Part shown: positions 1-33,300 of the stretch, piece after piece
Layout of the letters: every line of letters begins with the position of its first letter
Position numbering within the stretch: position 1 is the stretch's first letter
Origin: Thunnus maccoyii
Lineage: Eukaryota; Chordata; Actinopteri; Scombriformes; Scombridae
Direction: 5' to 3'
Assembly: GCF_910596095.1 (NCBI RefSeq)
Contig: NC_056546.1
Coordinates: forward strand, 10,689,925-10,753,924
Length of the DNA stretch: 64,000 bases
The notes under the pieces: generated by a model
Databases searched by the model: none
Seen by the model: only the letters and a program-made list of their open reading frames with translations
Told to the model about the DNA's origin: nothing
Translations under genes and position numbers: made by a program

Positions 1-37
1 GGCCAAATGGACGTCATATTGGCCATTAGAGCCAGTA

Positions 38-393
38 TTTTAACACCAAAGTTCCTCTTTTTGTTATTATACTTCCACTGCAGCTCAACAGGGAAACACA
101 AAGAGGGAATTTGATGCTAAAAAAAACTGTAAATGTGGCAGATATCCACTTGATATGACTAACTCAGACTGCTGAAAACTCATATAAGCTTCAAACAAAT
201 TTTTAAATACATTTTTGCACAAAATAACTGTGTGGATACACTGTGGATTTTGACCCCCATCACTTACACTGAAAGCAAATTAATAGCCAGCATGAACAAG
301 AGGAATGATTACAGTGAGGAAAACCTCTTTCAGTGTTAATATGAACACCTGACTGTTGTTTTAAGACAGATATGCAAAACTATGAACCTTTAA
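38..393 (+). mobile_element. Foldback MITE, right arm only (copy 1)
   Basis: Shares most of its length with the right half of the element at 42358-42940 (for example TCCACTTGATATGACTAACT and the CATCACTTAC block). It starts at the central CAAAGTTCCTCTTT segment; the left arm is absent, or lies outside the window beyond a different sequence at 1-37. Confidence 0.75.
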
Positions 394-1119
394 AACCTCA
401 CCGACATGACAAACTCAGGCTTTGCAGTCCAACATTGTTCAAACCCACAGAACTTTATTTTAAATTCGAGTCGAGATACCAAAGTTTCCAAAGACACCAA
501 ATATGTCAGGATTAATTTCGGGAGAATGTGAAGATGTGATGATTTACAACCTGAAATATATACGTCACTGGAAATAAAAGGAGTAAGAGTTTAAATGAAA
601 ACTAAAACATTAACAGGATCTGCTGGCTGTGTTCGGAGGGTGTTTGTGTGTATATTTGTGCGCTTGTAGCCTAAAACACATTCATTTAGTCTTGACCAGA
701 TGCCAAAGCAGAGTCTGTCCTGAATGTTCAGTGGACCAAGCAGTGATGGGACACTGAAAGATTGTTGTCACAGCATTTCTAGTTTCATGTCTCCTAAGCT
801 CCACTAGAGGACAGACAGGAGCAACATGTTAGTGAGACTTTATCTTTATCAGTGAGAACAGCATCACTCTTAACAAAGTTTACCTTAAATAAGTTGTTGA
901 AACTATACATGAGGCTTTGTTGGGTTCGTAGCGTCCCAGTGGTTTGACATGACAGCAGTTACTGTACATACAACCGAAAGACAGAATTAACATGAAGATT
1001 TTATACATTAATACCCTTTAGTTGATGTACAGTATGTCCTGAGATAAGTGGTTCAGACTGTACGGCTCATGTTTACGTCATCAGAGAAGAGACGGACTTG
1101 ATACCATTTTATATAACTG

Positions 1120-3514
1120 ACAAACAGAAGAGTTTTATTCCAAAGTTACACACTGATAATTTGATTAAATGCTTCCCTGACACTGCTTATTTTAAAATAG
1201 TGAATGCAAAATTTCAGGTAACAAAACATGATGTAGCTCAACATGTGTATATTTAACTGTGTTTTGGAATAAAACTCTCCCAAAAATGTTTCCTCATGTT
1301 CATGGACGGCGTGTTTCGCTGCCGCTGCAAAACAGGTCAAGACTTTCTAACATTTGACACAAAAAATGAAAATACATTCAGAGTGTTCCTGGCTGCTAAT
1401 AATGCTTCTAGTAATGTGCAAATGATATATTTTAAGAATCTGTTGGTGCATTTAAACTACCACAGTATGCTTTTGAATTGGGAATATTACTTTTTTTGAT
1501 TACTGTATGTCTTTACAACACTTTTTTTCACCAAAAATTGTTCAGCTTCACCAAGAGTTGTTTGGTTTCCAGTTCTTCTTCTCCCCCTCTAATCAAACTA
1601 TTAGGGGCTCATTAAAGGAGCATTCTGCCATTAAACTGTTCACATCAACATACACATTGTAATTACAGTGGAAACTGGGACTTGTCAGCTTTGATAGATC
1701 CAACTTGGTGCTTTATAATAAAAACCATAAATGGACAACTCAGCCAAAGTCTGTCATTAAATGTAAATAAACCCACATTTAATGGATGTAAATAGTCTTA
1801 TATGGTTTATGCACAGTATTTTTAACTCTGACAAATTCTGTAACAATACAATCGTCGTAAATGTGAATACTCCCAAGTCGTCAGCATGGGAATCTTTCCC
1901 ATTTCTACCGACCATCCCATTTGTTGTGAATGCAGCATTGATGGAAAATGTCAGATCCAGTGTTAGAGGAGACCTGTATAAGTGACTAAAAGTCAGAACA
2001 TCTTAGCCTCTGCTGCTTTGATTTTTGAGAATATATCCCATTTTAGTCCTCCTACTTCATAGAAGTGCAGTACTGAATCACTGGATTTAACATAATCTAA
2101 ATATCTTCACATCTAGCAGTATGCAAAACCTGATTCACACCATGAACTGCAGGAATTTTACACATTACAGTATCATTTTCCATCTGTGACACCAAACCAT
2201 CAGGTAGCTCTGATTGGCTTGTTTGCCATTTTGCTGGATGACAAGCTTTAATATCGAACATACAGTCCACTCCAAGACTAGACATTTCTTATTTTCCTTG
2301 TATTAATGACCTGTTGTTTAACAACGTCAGAAGACTGGATGAAAAGATGAAAAAGATGACCAACTGTCTTATATCTATCAATCCATATTCATACTTTTCT
2401 TTGTTGAAAAATCATCATGACTCTATTTTTGTTTGTCTTCCCCGTACTCTGTAACAGAATAGTGTACTACAAATGCAAAGAAATCAATAATGATAACAAG
2501 AAACAATCACAATGATGTAAGTGAAGAGACTCTGGCCTGCTGGGTTGATTTCCATTTGAAAAAAAAAAAAAAGGGAGTTACACTGCTTAAAGGAAAACTC
2601 ACCTGTCAAAATAATACCTGAAACATGTGTATCATCACAATGCAGAAAGATGAGCACCAACCTTTCAACCAACAGCACTCAGTGGAAGTGATTCCTCGCT
2701 GCAAGAAATGTAAAAGCTCTTTTTTTTTTTTTTTTTTTTTGGTTGAACGACAAGGCAATATAAGACGTCTTTACTCCAAACGTGCGTCTGACGATGAAAA
2801 AACAAAACATAAAAAGACAAAATTTAAAATATTAAAGGATCCCTTTATCATGTCAGGATGTGCTGTACATCTGGCAGAATAAAACATAAAGCAGGTATAG
2901 TCCGAAGCATCTAAAGTGCGGAGGTTAAAACTTTTAAACTGATTTACAACAGACTGGCACAGCGCATTTAAAACACAGCATAGATTAACAAAAATACACA
3001 AAGTTTGACCTAACATACATGAACAGTTCCTCCGGGGAGTTAACCCGTGTCTGTATCTGTATCTGTGGGTGTGTGTGTGAGTGTGAATGTGTGTCCCCCT
3101 TCATGTCCTTTATCAGACCTGACGGCAGCTGGTGTTGCCGAGTGTATTGTGTGTCTGAAATAAATGGCTACGATATAAACAGGGACAAATAAACGAGGGA
3201 CTTCAGTGTGAAACTGTAATCCTAAAGTTTTAAAACGGCTTTAAAATCCAGATGCAGACGCTGGGAACCATTCATACACGGAGTTCAGTCTGATGGGAGT
3301 CTGATCCAAAGAGGTCTGGCCTGTTACATGGGAAGGGTCTGATGATACAGTGGTATAGTGTTAAAAACGGACATGATGCTCATGTCTCTGTTGGAGTGTT
3401 GAGACAGGTAGGTAGGCTGTGTGTGAGTGGGGGGGTTGGAGGGGGGTGAGGGACGAAGGGTAGAGTTGATTCGCTGCTGTGCATCCTCTTTGCTTGGGTT
3501 TCTCCTCCCTCTGT
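1120..3514 (-). other. adss2: adss2 3' untranslated region and downstream flank (end uncertain)
   Basis: Sequence past the adss2 stop has no supported ORF. No AATAAA lies close to the stop. Candidate poly(A) signals on the minus strand are ATTAAA at 2247-2252 and AATAAA at 1134-1139. A T22 run near 2719 would be an A run in the transcript and could mimic a tail in cDNA. Which site is used cannot be told from the sequence. Confidence 0.35.
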
Positions 3515-25397
<21,883 letters not shown>

Positions 25398-25546
25398 TTC
25401 CGCTGGGTCCCTGGCGTGACTTCACCACTTGTGCGCCCTTCCGTAACGCGTTGCTCTGCACCGACGATAGTGGACAGGGCTCGCTTGCTTCGCCAATGTT
25501 CAGATGCAAGGAAGTAACACGCCTCGCACATGCGCACAAATTACAA
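25398..25546 (-). promoter_or_regulatory. adss2: Presumed adss2 promoter and 5' UTR
   Basis: A GC- and CpG-richer block between the adss2 ATG and a foldback transposon. Seen: an inverted CCAAT box (CCAAT on the plus strand at 25493-25497), an NRF1-like GCGCATGTGCG (minus strand, about 25524-25538) and ETS-like CTTCCG. No TATA box was seen. This fits a TATA-less housekeeping promoter, but the start site is not defined. Confidence 0.5.
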
Positions 25547-26573
25547 TTAAAGGACAGGTTCACTTTTTTTTTCTTCAAGTCTGTCAGGTCTGTCAAGTCT
25601 GCCGATATGAACACTGGAAGAGGATTTCCTCGCTGTAATCATTCCTCCAGTTCATACTTGCTGTTGAAAGATCCCCTTTCAATGTGAGCGATGGGGGCCA
25701 AACACAGTCTACACAATCATTTTGTGCAAAAAAATGCATTTAAAAGATGACCTGAAGCTTATATGAGGCTTCAGCAGTCTGAGTTAGTCATATCAAGTAG
25801 ATATCTGCCACATTTACAGTCACTTTTTTAGCATGAAAGCCCCTTTTTGTGTTTCCTTGATGTACAGAAGAGTGACAAATTAAAGGAAAAACTGGTACAG
25901 GTGTGAATGTTTGACCCCTACAGTGAGGGGATCTGGTGGCTCCGTTGTGCTGTGGGGGGCATTTTGCTGGCATGGTTTGGGTCCACTTGTCCTCTTAGAG
26001 GGAAGAGTCACTGTAAATCAATACAAAGTTGTTCTGGGTGAACACCTTTATCCTTCCAGGATGACAATGCCCCGATTCACAGGGCACGACGGGTCACTGA
26101 ATGGTTTGATGAGTAAGAAAATGATGTGAATCATACACTATGGAACTTCACATTGACCAGATCTCAACCCAATTGAACGCCTATGGGAGATTTTGGATCA
26201 ATATGGTAGACAGCGTTCTCCACCACCATCATCAAACCATCAAATGAGGGAATATCTTTTGCAAGAATGGTGTTCATCCCTCCAGTAGTTTGCTTTAATT
26301 TGTTCCTTGTCTGTTAACAGAAAGAGGGACTTTGGCACTAAAAAGGCTGTAACATTGAAATACATCTACTTGATTTGACTAATTAGGACAACTGAAGTTT
26401 CATATTAGCTTCAGATAAACTTATTAAATACATTTTTGCACAGAAGGAGGCCTGTGGATTTTGTCCTCCATCACTTACTTTGTAAGTGCATAATGAATGT
26501 CAGAATGAGGAATGATTATAGCAAGAAAAACCTGTTTCAGTGTTCATTTGGGCACCTGACTATTGTTTTAATT
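25547..26573. mobile_element. Foldback MITE split by a Tc1-derived relic (copy 2)
   Basis: The left arm (25547 to about 25862) is the inverted form, and the right arm (about 26316-26573) the direct form, of the repeat seen at 38-393 and 42358-42940. The left end, TTAAAGGACAGGTTCAC, mirrors the right end of the 42-kb copy. The outer end of the right arm is lost. It sits 150 bp upstream of the adss2 ATG. Confidence 0.75.
25865..26313 (+). pseudogene. Tc1/mariner transposase relic, internally deleted
   Basis: Flanked by TA on the left and bounded by imperfect inverted ends (CAG...GACAAATTAAAGGAAA and TTTAATTTGTTCCTT...CTG). Inside are recognisable pieces of a Tc1 DDE domain: a GGSVVLWGAF-like strand, DDNAPIHRARRV with the second catalytic Asp, and a NPIE-like segment before GRF-type sequence. 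Stops (for example after WFDE), a deletion and frame changes make it inactive. Confidence 0.8.
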
Positions 26574-26604
26574 TAATATTTACTATTGTTTTTAGTCCTG
26601 CGTG

Positions 26605-26850
26605 AAAGATCCTACTTAAGTAAAAGTACATAAATATTTGCAGCAAAATGTACTCAGAGTATCAAAGTAAAAGTACTTGTTCTACAGTGACTGATATATT
26701 ATTATATATGACATAATTAGATTATTAATACTGAAGCATCAGTGTTTAAGCAGCATGTTACTGTTGTAGCTGCTGGAGGTGGAGCTTGTTTGAACTACTT
26801 TATATACAGGTAGCTAGTTTAGTCCAGTAGTTCCCAACCTACCCACCTGC
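26605..26850 (-). mobile_element. Fragment of the 839-bp hAT-like family
   Basis: AAAGATCCTACTTAAGTAAAAG, the GGAGGTGGAGCTTGTTTGAA block and CTAGTTTAGTCCAGTAGTTC are the reverse complement of the right half of the element at 39994-40832. Confidence 0.7.
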
Positions 26851-27837
26851 CCCATAAAGTATGTATGAATGAAACAAGCGGATGAGTCATAACATATCAA
26901 CACTGCTGTTTTCCATCAAAGTATTCTTACTGAAGCTCTAAATTGGAGAGATTTCTTGTATCCTGAAGTACATGCTTCCCTCTGGTGGTCACAGTAAAGT
27001 CTTGCAAGTTCCTTATTGCTCTCACATTATGGAGCATTATGGCTATATGGTGGTGTATCGAACCAGTTTAACATGTTTATTCTCTTTCCTTAAAGCTGTT
27101 GAGAGGTTGCAAACATAAAATAAAAAGCAACATAAAACAATATTTATTTTGAAATACTGCTGAAACAATGAGTGTGGAATACAACATTTAGTTTGTCAAA
27201 GCAATAAGAAGTGAGGTCTGATAGTTCAACCTGTCCTGTCATTCTCAAACTTTTTTCTTTTTTTGAGAGCTCCACATTCTTGTTTGTTCCTGTATGTACC
27301 TGCTGCAGATGGAGATGCACAGCGTCCTCGCATCACGACTGTCCTTTCGTCTCCTTTGAGCTCAGTATGGGACAGATGGTCAACTGGGAGGACAAGGAAG
27401 AGCACTGGGAGCAGTGGGTATAGATCACGACTCAGGCTACTCCTGACAAAAGGGCCTTTAATAAAAAAACAAAAAAACTGATGTCATTCCTGCAGGTTTT
27501 ACACGCTGATCTTGTTTCATGAGAATGGTCAGTTCACACTCACTGTAAGTGTATCTTAAGTAAAAGTTGAAGTCACACAGGAGCAAATGCATCACATTAC
27601 ATCAGACAGCAATATTGATTTCATGTGAGTGCTGTCACCTTGGTGACAGAGTAATATGTATTTGTTTGCATGATGTGATGATGCTAAAATCTAATTTCTT
27701 CACTTGCAAGAGAAAAACTCTGCCTCAGACTGACAAAACACCACAAAGTAAGCCAGCGAAATATACTGTTAAAATATGAATTCAAGTAAACTGAGTCCAA
27801 GCTGCTGTAAAATGTAACTATAAACTACTTTAATTAG

Positions 27838-28770
27838 CAGTAATGGAGGAAAAACTTAGATCATTTACTTAAGTAAAAGTATACAGCATAGTTTAAAAAT
27901 ACTCTATTACCAGTAAAAGTCATCTATTCAAAATTCCTCTTGAGAAAAGTACAGAAGTATAACCAGCAAAATGTACTTAAAGTATCAGAAGTATTTGTTC
28001 ATCATTAAAGAATGGTCCCTTTCACAGAGTTAAATGTATATTATATGTGTATACATTTGGAGACATCACACTCAATCTGAACAAGTCTAATAAGTCACAA
28101 TAGCTGAAAACATCTGTGACGGTGTGCAGGACCTTTAATCTGTAATAACGCAGCATATTTTATATGTTTTGTCTGTGAAATCAAGGCAACTACTGTTAAA
28201 TTAAATGCAAAAAAAAAGAAAAAAGTAAAAATAAAAAGTAGAATATTAGTAAAGTACAGGTATAAAGTATACATATGACTGTGAAATGTTGGCATTGAAA
28301 ATAAAACCTGACCTGAAAAAGGAAACACCGACATTGAAGCACTTTTTTTACAAAAAATTACTATCATATTATCTTATTTTATTTAGATTTAGAGTTTTTG
28401 CAGTATGATGTGTTTCAATGTCAATCATCAGATTTTTTCTTCATGTTTGTCTTTTTTCAGTGACAGTTTTTTGTTTTTTACACTCGTTTTTTTTTTTTCA
28501 GTGTCACTGGTTTTCAGTTTTAACTTTCTGTTTTTCAGTTTAAGCTTTCTGTCACTGTTTTTGCGTTTAGAGGAGGGTTTTTAGGGGAGGGGCAAGGAGG
28601 GCATGATTTACATATAATCTGCATATACATATAATCTACATATGTAGATTATATCTTCCCAAACCAACTAACCCTCCTTGCTCCTCCCCTCAAACCCTTC
28701 TTCTAAATGCCAAAACGGTGACAGAAAGTTGAAACTGAAAACAGTGACACTAAAAAAATACCCAACAGTG

Positions 28771-28806
<36 letters not shown>

Positions 28807-29038
28807 CTGTCACTGTAAAAAAGACAGACATGAAGAAAAACATCTGAAGATTGACATTTAAAAACACATCGTAATGCAAAAAAATATATAATATATATAA
28901 TAATATAAGATAATAAGATTGTAAGTATTTTAATGCCTGGATTTTACTTTTCAGTAAAACTTTTTCTAATACAAGTAGCATAAATTGCAAATACAAGTAC
29001 TTCAAAGTGTACTTAAGTAAATGTTCTTTCCACCACTG
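27838..29038. mobile_element. hAT-like MITE, complete, 1.2 kb, carrying a foldback insert
   Basis: Ends CAGTAATGGAGGAAAAACTTAG and TCTTTCCACCACTG correspond, in reverse orientation, to those of the 39994 element. Flanks TTAATTAG (27830-27837) and TTAATTGG (29039-29046) form an 8-bp duplication with one mismatch. The interior contains a large palindrome absent from the 839-bp copy. Confidence 0.8.
28395..28885. repeat. ~490-bp palindromic foldback sequence
   Basis: The two halves are near reverse complements: TTTTTGCAGTATGATGTGTTT with AAAACACATCGTAATGCAAAA, and AGGAGGGTTTTTAGGGGAGG with CTCCCCTCAAACCCTTCTTC. The centre, 28631-28652, is a perfect 22-bp palindrome. It is AT-rich at the centre and non-coding. 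Confidence 0.8.
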
Positions 29039-29105
29039 TTAATTGGGAGGTAATAATGTCACTATTCATCCTCCGTACATTGCTGTCGTTCATACCTGCT
29101 GTTGT

Positions 29106-29119
29106 CCACTAGAGGGCAG
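29106..29119 (+). promoter_or_regulatory. CTCF-type motif upstream of the zinc-finger gene
   Basis: CCACTAGAGGGCAG matches the 14-bp CTCF core consensus at every position. It lies 142 bp before the zinc-finger ATG, probably in the promoter or 5' UTR. Binding is inferred only. Confidence 0.55.
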
Positions 29120-29260
29120 CAAAAGTCTGACATGCGCAGACGCTCTTTACTCTGTTTGTTTGTTGTTACTTCCGTAGCCTGTCTAGCTAGGCTAACACCA
29201 CAGGGGACTGGAACCATAAAACCTACTCACACACACCCACTTGATAACAGTTATTTTAAG

Positions 29261-29441
29261 ATGTCCACCCCGCTGCTCCTCAGGGCTTTCGTTAACGAGC
29301 GGCTGACAGCTGCTGCAGAGGAAATATTTGAGGTTTTTGAACGAACGATAGCAAAATATGAAGAAGAAGCTTCCAGCTCTCAGCAGGAGATTGAGCGTCT
29401 CAGAGGACTGCTGCTGGATTTAGTTTCAAACCAGAAAACAG
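29261..29441 (+). CDS. Zinc-finger gene coding exon 1 (N-terminal helical segment)
   Basis: ATG in TTTTAAGATGTCC (A at -3). It encodes 60 residues and one base of the next codon, ending AAACAG before GTCTGT. Leucines and glutamates are spaced as in an amphipathic helix. The 2-kb intron that follows carries no further coding sequence that I could find. Confidence 0.83.
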
Positions 29442-32401
29442 GTCTGTTTACTTTTCTTTACTCACATCTGTCTGTGTCCGTTAGAATAATGTTTTCACCG
29501 CTTTATATTTTCATGTTTCTTTATTTTCTGTAACGTTGTAAATGTGGCATTTTTATGGCCCTGAATTAAGTAGCTAAGCTCTAATTAGTGCTGCAGTCAG
29601 TATTTTTTCACAATTGGTTGTTTGAAAAAAAAAAAAAAAAAAAATCACATTTTGTTCTGTAAACAGTTATAAGTATAACCCTTTAGTAATGTGTTTAAAT
29701 GTGTTTTTCCATGATTTTTACTATAGGCAATGTCTAATAAATACTGAATCATCATTGTAATCAAATTTGTATTCTTTCATTGTCAACAAGTTAGTTAATT
29801 AATAGACTAACTAGTACAGCACAATTTACTGAATTGATTCACTAATTGAGGGTCTGTAGTATCCAGATGACAAAATAAGAACATTTCTCATTAACTTTAA
29901 GACAACTTTTAAAATCTTACTGATATTGGGGTGATACCAATATATTTAAGAGCTTTAAAGATTCCCACCAGAGATGTTTTTAGATATATAAACATACTTT
30001 GAATAATCATTTATGTTTAATGTTTCCTTTTATTTGTCCACAAAAAAAGTACAGTTATCTCATCAAAATCATTAAAATTACATCTAGTTATTCTCCCGCA
30101 TGAAAAAAATCCAAAATCTATGCATAAGTAAACATTTTTCATTTCAAAAGTTTAACTATTGGACACAAGATGTCCCTTTCTACATTGTAAAGTCCAATGT
30201 TTCCACATCCCACTTGTGTCAGTTGAATATTAACCCACATTTTATGCCATTACGTGCACGTTAAACTGAGAATTAAAGTGAGAACAGAGAAACTTTCCCC
30301 CTTCATCAGGTAAAATGTGAAAACAGCCTTTTAGTGTCAAACTTTGCACAAACATCATTCTGCACAGTGAAGCTGAAACATCACAGTGAGAGAACAAAAA
30401 GCAAATCACATTTTTGAGTGGAGCGGGACTTTAAAATAATCCCATCACAATATACTGGCTGATGTTGATCCCTTAGATTTGTTTTTAAATAACTGTGACC
30501 AAGGTATGTACCGAGCGTGGCATTTTACATTTGAAAAAAACCTCTCAGCACTTTCTGTCGGACAAACTATGTCACAGTGACACAGTTTCTAAATAACCCC
30601 AACGTATCTTCAGCATGGCTGTATTGCAGTTTCTTGTTACTTATCAGTGAACATATACGCTGATACCAATACATCTTTTATAAGATAATATCGGCTTTGA
30701 ACATGAACCGTGTCACAACATCCATTTATTGTTGGGAACACAGTGATCTTGTCAGCACAACATCATGGTTCTTGTTCCCACATGATGATATATTCATAAA
30801 ATGTAAGATCCTTTTCCAAGTTGATAATATCTTGTTCTCACAAGAAACAACAAATACCATCTTCTGGACTAGCTGCTGTCTGCTAAATGACTCAATTGTT
30901 CAATTTAAATAAGGAAAGTTTTTATTTGACCACTTAAAGTTTAATATTGTCAACATAACACCCTCTTGAGATCATAGACACTATTATTTTGCCTTTCTGC
31001 CATAGAGGATTGAACACAGAACAACTGATCATTAAATATTGTTTGTATTTTATATCCATATAAATGTATTACGACTAAATTCTCACATTGAGATGTTTTA
31101 CTCCACAGGTGTCATAAATCTGACTTAAATCTTGAAATAATAAATAATAAATAAATAATGAAATAATAAAAAATATTTTTAATTTTTTTTTTTTTTTAAA
31201 TTTATTTATTAAATGTCTAAAACAGTGCCTCAAAATGAACAACACAAATTTAACATTTTATCAAGTGATTTTAATACTTTTTAGTGGGTTGAATTTTGCA
31301 ACATGTCAATATAAGATATAAGAATATAAGGAAATTATATTCTTCCAGCTCATATCTGGCATCATATAACCTGTTTGTCACTATTTTGGGGATAAAACTG
31401 AAGCAGAATTTAAAACAAAATCTTTACTCTTTTCTCCAGAGATCTCTCAATCGTTGGTTTGTAAAGAGGAAACTCCCCCTGAGCAGCAACACTGTGAGCA
31501 GGAGTCGAGTCTCAGCGTCTGTCAGAGGGAACCAGAACCCCGACAAGTCAAGGAGGAAAATCAGGAACTCTGGACCAGTCAGCAACAAGAAGATCAGGTT
31601 CAGGAGTTTAAGGAGGCTGATGTCCTGTACCTGCCGCATTCCTCTGCTTGGGGACAAAATGAGCAGGAGGACACGAAACCGTCTTTGCAGCCTCAGACTC
31701 AGATCGGTGAAAGTGAGGAGCAGTTTCAGGAGTTGCAGGAAACAGAAGAGGCACACTTCATGCTACCTCTGTCTTCACAACCTCTGATCCAAAATGAAAG
31801 TGCCCAAGATGGAAGAGAAAGGGCAAATCACACACAGACAGAACAAAGTCAGATCTGTGCTATCTCTGATTCATCTCATTTGAATTCAGTTATACCCAAC
31901 TTTCACTGTTATCTCTGTGACAAATCTTTTTCCTCCAATCATCACTTGATAAATCACGCTTTCCGCATGCATTCGAAGGACGCAGGTGTCCTCTGCGCCG
32001 TGTGCGGAAAGACCTTGGAGGCCACCGAAAGTCTTAGCGTGCACCTTAAATCACACAAGGGCTCGAAATGTTGTCACGTGTGCGGTAAACAGTGCAACAG
32101 TACGACCATCCTGACTGAGCACATGGCCAGCCACGCCGGGGTAAAACTACATCGCTGCCATGTTTGTGGGAAAGAGTGCAGCCGGAAAGGGGATCTGAAG
32201 ATACACATGAGGATCCACACGGGTGAGAAACCTTTCCGCTGCTCTCACTGTTTTAAAAGTTTCACCCACAGCGGACATCTGAGGAAACACATGCGAAGCC
32301 ACACAGGAGAGAGACCGCACCAGTGTGATGTCTGCGGCAGAGGGTTTCTACAGAGTGCACACCTGAAATACCACTTACGGACTCACGCTCGGAAATACTG
32401 A
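29261..32401 (+). CDS. C2H2 zinc-finger protein, two coding exons, six fingers
   Basis: Predicted nuclear DNA-binding regulator. Exon 1 (29261-29441) encodes a charged helical segment, FVNERLTAAAEEIFEVFERT, then a Glu-rich coiled-coil-like stretch. Exon 2 (31440-32401) joins in phase 1 (ACA G / AG ATC) and ends with TGA; total 380 residues. Six fingers lie at about 217-238, 246-266, 272-292, 300-320, 328-348 and 356-376. The last three are joined by TGEKP/TGERP linkers and look like the DNA-reading array. The acidic linker has SUMO-type motifs such as VKEE (97-100) and PEPRQVKEENQELW. This layout matches the large family of teleost zinc-finger genes sharing such an N-terminus; no KRAB, SCAN or BTB domain was seen. 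An in-frame upstream ATG at 29102 exists, but the ATG at 29261 starts the conserved segment. The specific orthologue is unknown. Confidence 0.88.
31440..32401 (+). CDS. Zinc-finger gene coding exon 2 (acidic linker and six fingers)
   Basis: Acceptor TTTTCTCCAG after a pyrimidine tract. The open frame runs unbroken to TGA. Finger 1 is atypical (His-X4-His); fingers 2-6 are C-X2-C-X12-H-X3-H. Helix residues just before the first His in fingers 4, 5 and 6 are RKGDLKI, HSGHLRK and QSAHLKY. The stop comes four residues after the last zinc ligand. Confidence 0.92.
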
Positions 32402-32421
32402 CTGTTTTCTAAATATTTTTT

Positions 32422-32437
32422 GGGGGGGGGGGGGGGG
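32422..32437 (+). other. G16 tract in the zinc-finger gene 3' UTR
   Basis: An uninterrupted run of 16 G on the coding strand, starting 21 bases after the TGA. It could form a G-quadruplex in the mRNA; the length may also be an assembly uncertainty. Confidence 0.7.
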
Positions 32438-32595
32438 ATTTTATGCCTTTTATTATAGCGACAACGGAGAGAGTCGACAGGAAATGAAGGAGAGAGAGAG
32501 AGATTGGGTGGTGACATGCAATAGAGGTCTGCTGCCGTAATCGAACCGCGGATGTTGCAATTATGTGGCAGGCATCTTAAGCAGTAGGCTACAGA
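32438..32595 (+). repeat. Dispersed repeat with tRNA-like 3' part, copy 2 (zinc-finger 3' UTR)
   Basis: GACAGGAAATGAAGGAGAGA, then AATCGAACCGCGGATG and TTATGTGGCAGG...AGTAGGCTAC. It lies inside the presumed 3' UTR of the zinc-finger gene. Confidence 0.5.
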
Positions 32596-32845
32596 AATAT
32601 TGACTGTTTTTATGCACCTGAGGTACTTTACATGTTCCTCTTCACTGTTAACATAACCTGTGTTGTTGTGGGAACTCAATAGCAACTAACAGGAATGTGC
32701 TTTTTTCTCAGTAGAGTCACTATTTTGATTAATAACACTGCTGTTAACAGGAAAGATAAACACTATTTGAATGATGTTAAATCTGTGTGGCTTGTTTTAA
32801 TGGTTTATCTCAACCTATGCTTTAATCACATGCTCATAACTGATC

Positions 32846-32991
32846 ATTAAAACAACCCCTAGAGACAGGACACCCACTAGAGATGACTTCTTGTCTTAGG
32901 ATTCATATCCCATTGTGCTGGTCTGACTCGCATCCAGAGAGAAATCCTGACAGCAGCACCAAGAACTTCTATGTTGTTTTAAAAGAATAAA
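32846..32991 (+). terminator. Candidate poly(A) signals of the zinc-finger gene
   Basis: ATTAAA at 32846-32851 and AATAAA at 32986-32991 are the first good signals after the stop, implying a 3' UTR of about 0.45-0.6 kb. Which one is used is unknown. Confidence 0.4.
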
Positions 32992-33059
32992 TGAGTCAGT
33001 TAGTGTGTTTTTGATTTGGAAGGGTCGGGTTTTAATCAAGATGCCCACACAAAAATATG

Positions 33060-33300
33060 CTTAGCTGATATTTTGACATATCACAGTAGGAAAAGCACAG
33101 GCGTAAATAATGAAATTAACGATGGCTGAATTCCTTTCAGCTGCTTCAGTTTCAGAGTCTTGTTATTGTGTATTATGGTCACTGTCTTCAATACCAGTTT
33201 TCTTGTAGCGTGCGTTTAGTGGCCAATTGAGTTACTGCAGCTTCAGACACCTCATCATTGGAAACACCTGGATTTTTTTTCAGGACTTCAGTATCTCTGA
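33060..33300 (+). repeat. Dispersed repeat, partner of 13795-14180
   Basis: Same family as in adss2 intron 2, more diverged at its right end. It begins just after the putative zinc-finger poly(A) signals. Confidence 0.55.

Noticed and set aside
25911..26129. 72-codon ORF in the Tc1 relic as a functional gene
   Set aside because: The transposase frame is broken by stops, a deletion and frame changes, and lacks the N-terminal DNA-binding part.
27211..27481. Open frames after a CTGCTGCAG acceptor-like site, one ending WEDKEEHWEQWV
   Set aside because: No recognised protein and no matching neighbouring exons.
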